Assembly (NCBI GenBank): GCA_965234475.1
Contig: OZ248397.1
Span: forward strand, 62,001-126,000
DNA: 64,000 nucleotides
Source of the DNA: Methylopumilus sp947499625
GTDB taxonomy: Bacteria; Pseudomonadota; Gammaproteobacteria; Burkholderiales; Methylophilaceae
Direction of reading: 5' to 3'
Shown: positions 33,232 through 42,357 of the stretch, piece by piece
Layout of the letters: the number at the start of each line of letters is the position of its first letter
How positions within the stretch are numbered: the first letter of the stretch is position 1
The notes under the pieces: model-generated
Told to the model about the DNA's origin: nothing
Database searches by the model: none
What the model saw: the letters and a program-made list of their open reading frames with translations, nothing else
Position numbers and translations under genes: made by a program

Positions 33232-34965
33232 CTAGCTAGATTGATTAATCTTCTTTAGTAAAGTTTCAATTTTATCAACTTCGTTTAGGTTAAGTAACCT
33301 AAGAACAGAAGGTTTTATATTTTTGATCGAGCTATTTAAAACTTGTTGTTTCACACTGAGAATATGTGAGGGGTGCATTGAGAGTTGTTCAACACCCATG
33401 CCGATTAATAATTTGGTAAGTTTGGGCTCTCCCGCCATTTCGCCACAAATAGCAATAGATTTTTTATATTTATGTGCAGACTTTATTGTAAGAGCAATCA
33501 ATTTTAAAACAGCAGGGTGAAGAGGATTGTATAGATGAGACACTGCATCATCTGTGCGGTCGATTGCAAGTGCATATTGAATTAAATCATTTGTACCGAT
33601 AGATAAAAAATCGAGTTCTTGAGCAAAAATATCTGCACTGATTGCGGCAGCTGGTATTTCAATCATGCCTCCAATAAGAATCTTTTCATTAAACTTTATT
33701 TTGTCTTTTCTTAAGCTTGCCTTAGCCCTTTCCAAAAGAAGTTTGGTTTGCCGAAGCTCACTGATACTACTTAGCATAGGGAAAAGAATTTTAATATTTC
33801 CAAATTGAGAAGCTCTTAAAATAGCGCGAAGTTGGATCATGAAGATTTTTGGTTCTGACAAACACAGTCGAATGGCTCTTAATCCTAATGCTGGATTAGG
33901 GCTTATTTTTTTATTATTTAGAGCTGTTTGTTTGTCAGCACCCGAATCTAAAGTACGAATAGTGACGGGTCTTTTGCCCATCGCTTCAGCAACTCTCTTA
34001 TAGGCTTGAAATTGCTCTTCTTCATCAGGCATATCTTGTCTATTCATAAATAAGAACTCTGTTCTGAATAGCCCAATTCCAGTAGCGCCCGAAACATTTA
34101 CTGAGATAATGTCATTCGGAACTTCAATATTTGCAAAGAGGTGAATTAAAGCCCCATCTTTTGTAATCGATTTTTTTGTCTTAATACGCTGAAGCTTTTC
34201 TTGTGCATCACTCCATGAATCTTGGAGTGTTTTATAGTAGTTTTGAATTTCTAGAGTTGGATTAACAATCACAACACCTTGAGCACCATCAACGATGATT
34301 AAATCGTTATCACGTATTAAAGTCCTAGCATTCTGCAATGCCACAATTGAGGGAATATTTAAACTTCTTGATAAAATAGCAGTATGGGAAGTCACACCAC
34401 CACCATCTGTGATAAAGGCTGCGTATTTATGATTCTTAAAATGCAGTGCATCTGCTGGCGAAATATCATGTGCGACTAAAATTGTTAATTTTTCTTTATT
34501 TTTTACAGCGACTTGGTTTGAGTGGCCTAAAAGTATTTTAATAACTCTTTCAACTACCTGTATAACGTCTTGCTTTCTTTCTCTTAAATATTGATCTTCG
34601 ATTTGATCAAATTGTTTTACCACGCTATCCATTTGCTTTTTAATTGCCCATTCCGCATTACATTTTTCATGCTCAATAATGGTTTTTGGCAAGAAAGACA
34701 ATGACTTATCTTTTAGTATCATTAAGTGGGTATCAATAAAAGCACTTAACTCTCCTGGCGAGTCAGAAGGAAGTTGGGATTTTATTTTATTGAGTTCAAT
34801 TTTGACGGCAGCAATAGCATCTTCAAATCTTTTGATTTCATGAGGAATATCTTTTATCTCAATATCGTATTGCACAACTTCAAGGAGCGCGTTGGAAATT
34901 AAATGTGCTTTGCCTATAGCAATTCCATTTGAAACACCGGTGCCGTGAATGCTAAATGGAGTCAT
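33232..34965 (-). CDS. ptsI: PEP-protein phosphotransferase, enzyme I
   Basis: The 577-residue protein has all parts of enzyme I: HPr-binding helices, the phosphohistidine motif GGGVTSHTAILSRS with H194, and the C-terminal PEP-binding barrel with GIGLFRTEFLFMNR and IAICGEMAG. It passes phosphate from PEP to HPr. With no membrane EIIB/EIIC encoded nearby, it probably feeds a regulatory phosphorelay. It begins six bases after the ptsH stop, in the block that runs down from kdsD. Confidence 0.95.
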   Translation of the reverse strand: MTPFSIHGTGVSNGIAIGKAHLISNALLEVVQYDIEIKDIPHEIKRFEDAIAAVKIELNKIKSQLPSDSPGELSAFIDTHLMILKDKSLSFLPKTIIEHEKCNAEWAIKKQMDSVVKQFDQIEDQYLRERKQDVIQVVERVIKILLGHSNQVAVKNKEKLTILVAHDISPADALHFKNHKYAAFITDGGGVTSHTAILSRSLNIPSIVALQNARTLIRDNDLIIVDGAQGVVIVNPTLEIQNYYKTLQDSWSDAQEKLQRIKTKKSITKDGALIHLFANIEVPNDIISVNVSGATGIGLFRTEFLFMNRQDMPDEEEQFQAYKRVAEAMGKRPVTIRTLDSGADKQTALNNKKISPNPALGLRAIRLCLSEPKIFMIQLRAILRASQFGNIKILFPMLSSISELRQTKLLLERAKASLRKDKIKFNEKILIGGMIEIPAAAISADIFAQELDFLSIGTNDLIQYALAIDRTDDAVSHLYNPLHPAVLKLIALTIKSAHKYKKSIAICGEMAGEPKLTKLLIGMGVEQLSMHPSHILSVKQQVLNSSIKNIKPSVLRLLNLNEVDKIETLLKKINQSS

Positions 34966-34971
34966 ATTGCT

Positions 34972-35241
34972 TTATTCTCCCTCGCCGAAAAAATCATTGA
35001 TAAGAGCAACGATAGAATTCAAAGCTTCTTTTTCATCAGGACCTTCTGTCGTAATTATGATATTTGTACCTTGGCTAGCCGCAAGCATCATTACACCCAT
35101 AATACTTTTTGCATTAACTTTTTTATCATTTTTTTCAAGCCATATATCTGATTCAAATTGATTGGCTATCTGCGTTAGTTTTGCAGAGGCTCTTGCGTGC
35201 AAACCTAGTTTGTTGATAATTTTAATCGAAAGTGTTAGCAC
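34972..35241 (-). CDS. ptsH: Phosphocarrier protein HPr
   Basis: The 89-residue protein has the phosphorylated histidine H15 in LGLHARASAKL and the serine S46 in AKSIMGVM that HPr kinase targets in other bacteria. It relays phosphate from enzyme I to EIIA. It overlaps the EIIA gene by seven bases, so the pair is translationally coupled. Confidence 0.95.
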   Translation of the reverse strand: MLTLSIKIINKLGLHARASAKLTQIANQFESDIWLEKNDKKVNAKSIMGVMMLAASQGTNIIITTEGPDEKEALNSIVALINDFFGEGE

Positions 35242-35633
35242 GATTGATTGGATTGAATATGAATGATGCCATCTTGAGCGCCCTCAATCGCTTTGGCTAT
35301 AAGAGCATCGAAATGCTCATGGCGATAACTAATGCTGCGGATTAGCATAGATAAATTAACGCCTGCAATTGCACTTACTTTTCCTGGCTTAATTATTTTA
35401 GTAATAATGTTACAAGGTGTTGCCCCAAATATATCTGTCAAAATTAAAACGCCATCACCCTGATCTAAGAGATTAATTCTTTCAGACATTTGCTCTAACA
35501 TATGTTCATGTACACAATCATTTTTGATGGAGAGGGATTCTAGAAATACTGGCTTTTCCCCAAGAACATGTATCGCACATTCAATGAGAGATTTTCCGAG
35601 TTCGCCGTGCGTGATAAGAAGGATACCGATCAT
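35235..35633 (-). CDS. PTS EIIA component, mannose family
   Basis: The 132-residue protein starts IGILLITHGELGKSL, with H9 the expected phosphorylation site, and has the VLILTDIFGATPCNI segment of the mannose-type EIIA fold. No EIIB, EIIC or EIID follows, so sugar uptake by this route is not supported; a signalling role is inferred. It sits between rapZ (7 bases upstream) and ptsH. Confidence 0.9.
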   Translation of the reverse strand: MIGILLITHGELGKSLIECAIHVLGEKPVFLESLSIKNDCVHEHMLEQMSERINLLDQGDGVLILTDIFGATPCNIITKIIKPGKVSAIAGVNLSMLIRSISYRHEHFDALIAKAIEGAQDGIIHIQSNQSC

Positions 35634-35640
35634 AAGTATT

Positions 35641-36480
35641 TTAATGGTTAATATCTCTGTGACGAATAATCACTGGAGATTTTGGATTAGAAAAGTTAGT
35701 AAATAATTTATTTGCAATATAAACGGAGCGATGTTTGCCACCAGTACATCCAATAGCTATGTTTAGAGAATGTCTTTGGTCTGTTTTGAAAGCACTGAGC
35801 CATTCATTTATAAAGTGATTAATGTCTTGATACATCTTATCAACCTCTTTGTAGTTTTCAAAAAAATCTTCCACAGGCTTGTCTATACCGGTTAAGTTTT
35901 TTAGATTCAACTCATAGTGTGGGTTAGGAAGGCAGCGCACATCAAATATAAAGTCTGCATCAAGTGGGATGCCAAATTTGTATCCGAATGAACTAAATTG
36001 CAAAGCCAGATGATCTTCTTTTAGCTGAATCAATTCACTGAGTGTTTTCTTCAATACATTGACAGACATATTGCTAGTATCAATTTTGTAACCAATTTCA
36101 GCTAGAGGTGCGAGCATAGAACGCTCTTTTTCTATAGCTTCATCAAGAGATAGCTTTTCATTTGCTAATGGATGTCTACGCCTAGTTTCACCAAATCGTC
36201 TAACTATAGACTCTGTTGATGATTCTAAATAAATAAGCTTCGTTTTGATAGATAAAGACTCAATTTCTTTAATAACATAAGGTAATTTTTCAATATCGAT
36301 ACTTCTAATATCAACGCTAATAGCAACTTTATCTTGATGCTCATGATTAAGATGTTGAGAAATACTAGACAAAAGCGTGACGGGTAAATTATCAATACAG
36401 TAAAAATCATTATCTTCGAGGGCGTTTAGGGCAATACTTTTACCCGAGCCTGATAGTCCTGAAATAATAATGACTTCCAT
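35641..36480 (-). CDS. rapZ: RNase adapter protein RapZ
   Basis: The 279-residue protein has the Walker A motif GLSGSGKS (8-15), a DIRS segment near 57, and the C-terminal domain with GCTGGKHRSVYIA. In enterobacteria RapZ guides RNase E to the GlmZ small RNA to adjust cell-wall precursor synthesis, responding to glucosamine 6-phosphate. The target in this lineage is unknown. It begins two bases after the hprK stop. Confidence 0.94.
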   Translation of the reverse strand: MEVIIISGLSGSGKSIALNALEDNDFYCIDNLPVTLLSSISQHLNHEHQDKVAISVDIRSIDIEKLPYVIKEIESLSIKTKLIYLESSTESIVRRFGETRRRHPLANEKLSLDEAIEKERSMLAPLAEIGYKIDTSNMSVNVLKKTLSELIQLKEDHLALQFSSFGYKFGIPLDADFIFDVRCLPNPHYELNLKNLTGIDKPVEDFFENYKEVDKMYQDINHFINEWLSAFKTDQRHSLNIAIGCTGGKHRSVYIANKLFTNFSNPKSPVIIRHRDINH

Positions 36481-36482
36481 AA

Positions 36483-37064
36483 TTAATGATCTAAACTTAA
36501 TTGAAGATTAAGTTTCTGTGAAAAATTCTTTGTGGCATTAGATCCCTTGTTAAGCAATATATAGTTTTTAACTGCAGTTTCAATCAAAAGGCTGATATGT
36601 CTTGTTTGATTCATAGGGAGCTCAATTTTAGGAACGGTAATATCAAAAAGCTTAAAAAAACCTATATTCATTTCCAGTCTCGGATAAGCAATCTTTTTTT
36701 GGAATGATTTCAATTCGATCACTAAGAAAAGTTTTTCTTTTTTGGTCACACTTTTTTCACCGAATAATTTTTTGATATCAAGTATGCCTAGGTTTCGAAC
36801 CTCCATCATATTTTTAAGGAGTGATGGCGCTTGACCTACGAGTGTATTTTTATCTTGCTTGTAAAATACCACGCTATCATCAGCAATAAGCTTGTGACCT
36901 CTATGAATTAAATCAAGGGCTATCTCACTTTTGCCAATACCTGATTTACCAGTAATTAAAATGCCTTTACCTTTAATTTCAACAAAAACACCATGTAAAT
37001 GTTTTGTAGTTTCAAGGCCTTTAGATTTTAATAGGTTTAAATTAAAAATTTTTGATAAATACAT
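36483..37064 (-). CDS. hprK: HPr kinase/phosphorylase lacking the N-terminal domain
   Basis: The 193-residue protein covers only the catalytic domain of HPr kinase. It has HLHGVFVEIKGKGILITG, the P-loop GKSGIGKS (39-46), the ADDS segment (61-64), and the family signature MEVRNLGILDI (87-97). Normal proteins of this kind have about 300-320 residues with an N-terminal domain of about 130; that part is missing. The late loop that is usually PGRN reads NQTRH. It overlaps the hpf stop by one base, so no remnant of the lost domain can be hidden upstream. It is expected to phosphorylate HPr on S46. Confidence 0.88.
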   Translation of the reverse strand: MYLSKIFNLNLLKSKGLETTKHLHGVFVEIKGKGILITGKSGIGKSEIALDLIHRGHKLIADDSVVFYKQDKNTLVGQAPSLLKNMMEVRNLGILDIKKLFGEKSVTKKEKLFLVIELKSFQKKIAYPRLEMNIGFFKLFDITVPKIELPMNQTRHISLLIETAVKNYILLNKGSNATKNFSQKLNLQLSLDH

Positions 37065-37390
37065 TATTCAATCGGCTGATGCTTTAAGCCGCCTTCTACT
37101 CGGTGGTGGTCTTTATATACTTCTTTATATTTAATGACTTGGCGATCTAATTTACCCGATAGTAAATCAATGGCGGTATACATGCTTTCGCCTCTGCACT
37201 CAGCATGAATATCATTCTTTGGAAGGTGAATCGTAGCCTCTGCAATATGTTCTAGTTTATTAACCGTGAGCGTGACTTTAGCATCAATTACATGATCAAA
37301 ATGATGAAAAATTTTAGCTAATTTAGTTTGAATATATTCCTTTAATGACGGAGTGATTTCTAAATGATGGCCAGTTAAGTGAATATTCAT
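37064..37390 (-). CDS. hpf: Ribosome hibernation-promoting factor
   Basis: The 108-residue protein has the YhbH/HPF fold motifs: NIHLTGHHLEITPSLKEYI and a later HAECRGESMYTAIDLL segment. It is the short type, so it would stabilise 100S ribosome dimers together with another factor. The position after rpoN is widely conserved in proteobacteria. The spacing to rpoN is 21 bases. Confidence 0.95.
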   Translation of the reverse strand: MNIHLTGHHLEITPSLKEYIQTKLAKIFHHFDHVIDAKVTLTVNKLEHIAEATIHLPKNDIHAECRGESMYTAIDLLSGKLDRQVIKYKEVYKDHHRVEGGLKHQPIE

Positions 37391-37411
37391 ATTATTTCCT
37401 TAAGGTTAGGG

Positions 37412-38821
37412 TTACAAAGTTTTTCTAAGGTTGGTTGAGGCAATATTTAGTATTTCTCTATATTTCGCGACAGTTCTGCGGGCGATATTAATATCCTGAT
37501 TCTTTAATAATAAAACAATCTCGCTATCTGAAAGTGGTTTTTTAGGATCTTCTTGTTTAATAACTTCTTTAATTTTAGCCCTAATTGCAGTAGATGCAAG
37601 TTCATTACCTGAGCTACTATCAATTGAACTTCCAAAGAAGAATTTGAGCTCATAAATGCCGCGAGGTGTATTAATATATTTGTTTGATGTGACTCTGGAA
37701 ATAGTGGATTCATGAAGACCAACTTCTTCAGCAATCTCTTTTAAAATAAGAGGCTTCATCATAGACTCACCATAATCTAAGAAATCTTTTTGATGTCTCA
37801 TGATCGCTTCTGAAACCTTAAGAATTGTCACAAAGCGCTGTTGTATATTTTTCACAATCCATTTTGCTTCTTGTATTTGACTAGATAAATGATGAGCTGT
37901 ATCAGTTTGTGAATTTTTCATTAAGTCTCGATAAATATGATTTAACCGAAGCTTTGGAATTGCTTGTTCGTTTAATGAAACTTGCCATTTAGCCTTTACT
38001 TTTTTTACATTAACTTCATGTTGTATGAAATGATGATTTTCAATAGTGGAAAATATGTTTCCAGGTTTTGGGTTGAGACTTTTAATCACTTTTTGAACTT
38101 CTCTTAGCACTTCATCTTCGCAGCTTAATATTTTTTTAAGCCTAACAAAGTCACGAGCAGCTAGAAGGTTTAGATGATTCTTAATAACTTTAATGGAAAG
38201 TATATGAATCGGAGTTTCCTCTTTACTTTCAAGTTGAAGCGTCAAGCACTCTATAAGATCTCTTGCGCCAATTCCAGGAGGTGCTTGTTTTTGAAGTAAT
38301 TTAAGTAAAGATTTTATTTCTTCAATACTTACTTCATACTCCTTTGGAATGCTTGTTAAGAAGTAATCAAGGGTCCCTTCCAAATAACCATCTTCATTAA
38401 TTGAATCTATTAGAAGAGAAATAATGGCTTGATCCTTTTCACCAATTGGAATTAAATGAAAAATATCTTCAAGGTATTGTTTTAGGGTTTGTGCTGCAGA
38501 CTCCCGATACTCATTTGAATCGATATAATTATTATCTTTTGCGTATTCGTCATCCCAATTAATTTCGTGCTCATAAATAGGGTCTTGGATTTCTTGATCG
38601 TTTAAAATTTCTAATGAAGTTTCTTCCCGAGAAATTACTTCAATATCTTTAATGTCTTCCTCGTCTTCCTCTAGCATTTCAATTAAAGGGTTCTGCTGAA
38701 TGAGAATTTCAAGTTCTTGATTAAGCTCTAAAGACGACATCTGAAGAAGCTTAATGGACTGTTGGAGTTGAGGGGTAAGCGATAGGTGTTGGGACGCTTT
38801 AAATTGAAGATTTTGTTTCAT
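37412..38821 (-). CDS. rpoN: RNA polymerase sigma-54 factor
   Basis: The 469-residue protein begins with the glutamine/leucine-rich region I (LTPQLQQSIKLLQMSSLEL), then an acidic region, the core-binding domain, and the DNA-binding C-terminus with the helix-turn-helix and the RpoN box ARRTVAKYRE (447-456). Sigma-54 needs an AAA+ activator; the NtrX in this window cannot be one. It follows lptB by 26 bases. Confidence 0.97.
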   Translation of the reverse strand: MKQNLQFKASQHLSLTPQLQQSIKLLQMSSLELNQELEILIQQNPLIEMLEEDEEDIKDIEVISREETSLEILNDQEIQDPIYEHEINWDDEYAKDNNYIDSNEYRESAAQTLKQYLEDIFHLIPIGEKDQAIISLLIDSINEDGYLEGTLDYFLTSIPKEYEVSIEEIKSLLKLLQKQAPPGIGARDLIECLTLQLESKEETPIHILSIKVIKNHLNLLAARDFVRLKKILSCEDEVLREVQKVIKSLNPKPGNIFSTIENHHFIQHEVNVKKVKAKWQVSLNEQAIPKLRLNHIYRDLMKNSQTDTAHHLSSQIQEAKWIVKNIQQRFVTILKVSEAIMRHQKDFLDYGESMMKPLILKEIAEEVGLHESTISRVTSNKYINTPRGIYELKFFFGSSIDSSSGNELASTAIRAKIKEVIKQEDPKKPLSDSEIVLLLKNQDINIARRTVAKYREILNIASTNLRKTL

Positions 38822-38847
38822 TGCTTAAACAGCGCTAATCTAAATAG

Positions 38848-39570
38848 TTATAGATAAAAGTCCTTACCCAAATAAACATCTTTAACGTTTTGATCGTTAG
38901 CAAGAGTTTTAGGAAGGCCAGACGCGAGAATTTTCCCTTGATTTACAATATACGCACGATCACAAATACCTAGAGTTTCACGAACATTATGATCTGTAAT
39001 AAGAATACCAATTTTTTGTTTGGCAAGAAATTTAATGATTTTTTGAATATCAATGACCGCAATTGGATCAATACCTGCAAAAGGTTCATCTAGAAGAATA
39101 AATGCGGGATCAGAGGCAAGACATCTAGCAATTTCAACGCGACGTCTTTCGCCCCCGGAAAGGCTAATTGCAGGATTATTTCTAATATGACTAATGCCTA
39201 ATTCTTGAAGAAGCTCCTCAAGCCTTGCATTCATTTTTTCACGTGTTAACTCTTGCAATTCTAAAATGGCTAAAATATTTTCAGCTACTGTCATTTTTCT
39301 AAAGATCGAAGGCTCTTGAGGAAGGTAAGAGAGGCCTAATTTTGCACGACTATGAATAGGCATTTTTGATATATTTGCGCCATCGAGTGAGATACGTCCT
39401 CGATCAGTGGGAATAAGTCCTACGATCATATAAAAACTTGTTGTTTTCCCAGCACCATTGGGACCCAGCAATCCTACGATTTCACCACTCTTGATAGTTA
39501 AAGATACATCCTGAACGACAGTTCTTTTTTTAAAAGTTTTTTTAAGGTTTTCAATGACTAATTCACTCAT
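38848..39570 (-). CDS. lptB: Lipopolysaccharide export ATPase LptB
   Basis: The 240-residue ABC ATPase has Walker A GPNGAGKTT (about 36-44), the LptB signature SLSGGERRRVEIARCL, and Walker B FILLDEPFAGIDP, followed by the H-loop TDHNVRE. It drives LPS extraction from the inner membrane with LptF and LptG, both encoded at 57-59 kb in this window. It follows lptA by nine bases. Confidence 0.97.
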   Translation of the reverse strand: MSELVIENLKKTFKKRTVVQDVSLTIKSGEIVGLLGPNGAGKTTSFYMIVGLIPTDRGRISLDGANISKMPIHSRAKLGLSYLPQEPSIFRKMTVAENILAILELQELTREKMNARLEELLQELGISHIRNNPAISLSGGERRRVEIARCLASDPAFILLDEPFAGIDPIAVIDIQKIIKFLAKQKIGILITDHNVRETLGICDRAYIVNQGKILASGLPKTLANDQNVKDVYLGKDFYL

Positions 39571-39579
39571 AGTAACTTG

Positions 39580-40134
39580 TTATTCCTGTGGTTTTTTCTT
39601 GGGCTGAATAATTGCACGCGTTCTGCCGCCCGGGACAGTTTCGCCTGCTTTATTTTTAGTGTTGCCTGACATTGCTTTTGCAAATTCAGCATTTGCGTCG
39701 TACATGATGTAATCACCATGAACGATATCACCACCTTTTTTTACCCACGCTTTGCTATATAAATGAACTTTGTCCATGCGGCCATCATATTCAATTCTCT
39801 GGGCGCTGCCTTCAATGTATTCATTTTTACCTTCTTGTTTTTGTTTGAAAGTTGTGGGGTTGCCAACACTTGTACTATGTTGAAAGCCTTGATTGTCTTC
39901 TCGGATGGTAAGTTCATCGGCTTTAATAAGAAGTGTACCTTGCGTCAAAATGACATTACCAGAATATACACTTGTATTCTTTGAATCATCAGATGTCATT
40001 GTGTCAGATTCAAGCTCGATAGGCTTCTCTCGGTCCGCCTTTTCTGCAAAGACGTAAGATGAACTCATGCTAAGAATGCATAAGCAAGCAAAGATAATTT
40101 TCAGGGACGATACTTTAAAAAAAGATAAGCGCAT
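39580..40134 (-). CDS. lptA: LPS transport periplasmic protein LptA
   Basis: The 184-residue protein has a signal peptide ending VFA and an OstA-like beta-jellyroll domain (IELESDTMTSDD, YSGNVILTQGTLLIKADEL). It forms the periplasmic bridge that carries LPS to the outer membrane. The stop of lptC and the start of lptA overlap at one base. Confidence 0.93.
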   Translation of the reverse strand: MRLSFFKVSSLKIIFACLCILSMSSSYVFAEKADREKPIELESDTMTSDDSKNTSVYSGNVILTQGTLLIKADELTIREDNQGFQHSTSVGNPTTFKQKQEGKNEYIEGSAQRIEYDGRMDKVHLYSKAWVKKGGDIVHGDYIMYDANAEFAKAMSGNTKNKAGETVPGGRTRAIIQPKKKPQE

Positions 40135-40763
40135 TATTTTTTCAGATTCTTATTTTGAATAATAGGATGAACGTTTAAATTTGTTTTTTTAACGGGCCTT
40201 TCATAATGCACACGAACTTTCCCTAATAATGTCATTATTCCACTCTTTTTGTCATAATTCATGCCAATTGCATTAACGACTGTTTTGGGGTCTTGAGTAA
40301 TACGAACAGGCCTTTTTGTAAATGCTTTGTCTTTATTTGGCAATATAGTCAATTGATCTGTAAAAAGCTCCATTTTTGGTTTTGTTTCAGTTTCGAGGCG
40401 AGCTACTTTGACATTATCAATAATTTGTACTTCTTCGCCGTCGGTTGAAATAAGACCAATTCCACCTTCAATTTTTGAGCTAGGCACATTATTTTGATAT
40501 CTAATAAAAAGAGGTTTTTTAAGCCGCGTCGTATCATCTTGACCGAAATGTGTCATTTCTTTTGCAGACAAAATGAAGCGAATAGACCCGTCTGATTCAG
40601 TTTGCGTTGTTTTGAAATTTGTTAAAAAATAATCAGGGCTATTGCTTAGTTTATTACCTTTTTTTTCACTTTCATTTTCAACAGAAACTTGAACCCAGTA
40701 AGAAATAAAAGCTAAGATTGCAGCAAAAAAAATAGGAAATAAAACAGAGGAGCGATTGATCAT
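40134..40763 (-). CDS. lptC: LPS export protein LptC
   Basis: The 209-residue protein has one N-terminal membrane anchor (about 8-25) followed by a periplasmic beta-jellyroll with the LptC pattern (FKTTQTESDGSIRFILSAKEM, VNAIGMNYDKKSGIMTLLGKVR). It accepts LPS from LptBFG and passes it to LptA. It overlaps kdsC by four bases. Confidence 0.9.
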   Translation of the reverse strand: MINRSSVLFPIFFAAILAFISYWVQVSVENESEKKGNKLSNSPDYFLTNFKTTQTESDGSIRFILSAKEMTHFGQDDTTRLKKPLFIRYQNNVPSSKIEGGIGLISTDGEEVQIIDNVKVARLETETKPKMELFTDQLTILPNKDKAFTKRPVRITQDPKTVVNAIGMNYDKKSGIMTLLGKVRVHYERPVKKTNLNVHPIIQNKNLKK

Positions 40764-41287
40764 TTAAAGTAAGGCGCAACGATTTCATCATAAGTGCCTT
40801 GAGCCTTCATAATAAAATCACAAGCCTCACGAACGGCGCCATAGCCAGCAATCTTTTCTGTAACAAGATGCGCAATTTTTTTAACTTCATGGTGACCTGC
40901 AGGAACAGTAATAGCTAAACCCGATTGCAACATAGGAGGCAAATCTACAATGTCATCTCCCATAAATGCACATTCTTCAGGCTTTAATCCTGTCTTCTTA
41001 ATGAGATCAGCAAACGCTTCTTTTTTATCTGAAATACCTTGATAAAAGTAATCTACCTCTAAATTTTCAGCGCGTATAAGAACGCTATTCGAGTTCCTGC
41101 CTGTAATAATTGCAAGTTTAACCCCACTTTTTTTAAGCAATCGCATACCTAAACCATCTTGAGTATTAAACATTTTATATTCTTGACCATCATCTCCAAT
41201 AAATAGAGAGCCATCCGTCATAACGCCATCAACATCAAAAATAACAAGTTTGATTTTTTGCGCACGTTCTTTAAGGGTTGAATCCAT
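40760..41287 (-). CDS. kdsC: Kdo 8-phosphate phosphatase
   Basis: The 175-residue HAD phosphatase has the nucleophile motif FDVDGVMTDG (first Asp is the nucleophile), then ITGRNS and GDDIVDLPPM. It removes phosphate from Kdo 8-phosphate in lipopolysaccharide precursor synthesis. It overlaps kdsD by one base. Confidence 0.96.
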   Translation of the reverse strand: MDSTLKERAQKIKLVIFDVDGVMTDGSLFIGDDGQEYKMFNTQDGLGMRLLKKSGVKLAIITGRNSNSVLIRAENLEVDYFYQGISDKKEAFADLIKKTGLKPEECAFMGDDIVDLPPMLQSGLAITVPAGHHEVKKIAHLVTEKIAGYGAVREACDFIMKAQGTYDEIVAPYFK

Positions 41288-42267
41288 TAAATGACTTTCG
41301 CTTTAAAGAGATCGTGCATATTAAAAGCACCTACCAATTTATTCTCTCTATTAACTACAAGAATGCCATTAATTTTATTGAGGTCCATTAAGTTAATTGC
41401 ATCAATAATGATTTGATCATCAAATATTGTCTTAGGGGTTTTATTCATAATTTCTTTAATGGATTGTTTCTCGTAATCTATTTTTTTAGAAAGCTGTCTT
41501 CTTAAATCACCGTCAGTAAATATACCAATGGGTTCGGAATGAGCGTTAACAATTGCTGTAAAGCCTAGGCCTTTAAGAGATATCTCAAGCACTGCATCAG
41601 AAAGTAATGCATCTTCTTTGATTGAAGGCGTTTTATCTGCTTCTCTCATAATGTCTCTTACCCGAACAACTTGTCTTTTGCCCAAGCTGCCAGCTGGATG
41701 TGACCGAGCAAAATCTTCAGCGGTAAATGCTCTTTGATCAAGAACACAAATTGCTAACGCATCTCCTAATGCAAGAGATGCTGTTGAGCTAGCCGTAGGA
41801 GATAGACCTAAAGGGCAAGCCTCTTGAGATACATGAGCACTTAAATGGATTTCGGATTCCCTAGCAAGTTCAGAATCACTATTGCCTGTAATTGAAATAA
41901 TTTTTGCACCGATTCTTTTAATCACAGGCAGGATAGATAAAAGCTCATCGCTTTTACCAGAATTTGATAGAAAAATGACTACATCATTAGATGTAATCAT
42001 ACCTAAATCACCGTGACTGGCTTCTGCAGGATGCATAAAGAAGCTTGGAGTGCCTGTGCTTGCAAAAGTAGAGGCTAATTTTCTTCCGATATGCCCCGAT
42101 TTCCCCATCCCACTCACCACAACTCTGCCATCGCAATGTAAAATGAGTTGAACGGCGTTGACGAAATGATCGTCAAGCCTATTCGCTAAAGATGAGATTT
42201 CTTGTGCTTCAATTTCAAGGACTTGGCGAGCGCGGTCAAGCGTATTTTTTGATGATGTCTTAGTCAT
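41287..42267 (-). CDS. kdsD: Arabinose-5-phosphate isomerase
   Basis: The 326-residue protein has a sugar isomerase (SIS) domain with VVVSGMGKSGHIGRKLASTFASTG and HPAEASHGDLGM, followed by two CBS domains (from about 205). It makes arabinose 5-phosphate for Kdo. The 91 bases to the divergent antiporter gene hold the promoter of the whole minus-strand block. Confidence 0.95.
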   Translation of the reverse strand: MTKTSSKNTLDRARQVLEIEAQEISSLANRLDDHFVNAVQLILHCDGRVVVSGMGKSGHIGRKLASTFASTGTPSFFMHPAEASHGDLGMITSNDVVIFLSNSGKSDELLSILPVIKRIGAKIISITGNSDSELARESEIHLSAHVSQEACPLGLSPTASSTASLALGDALAICVLDQRAFTAEDFARSHPAGSLGKRQVVRVRDIMREADKTPSIKEDALLSDAVLEISLKGLGFTAIVNAHSEPIGIFTDGDLRRQLSKKIDYEKQSIKEIMNKTPKTIFDDQIIIDAINLMDLNKINGILVVNRENKLVGAFNMHDLFKAKVI

Positions 42268-42357
42268 AATGACATTGTAGAGGGTAATAGATACTCGTGT
42301 AAAAGGGTTTATACATGCTTTAAGCCTAAAAATTATTGATTAATCTTGGATAAATGA

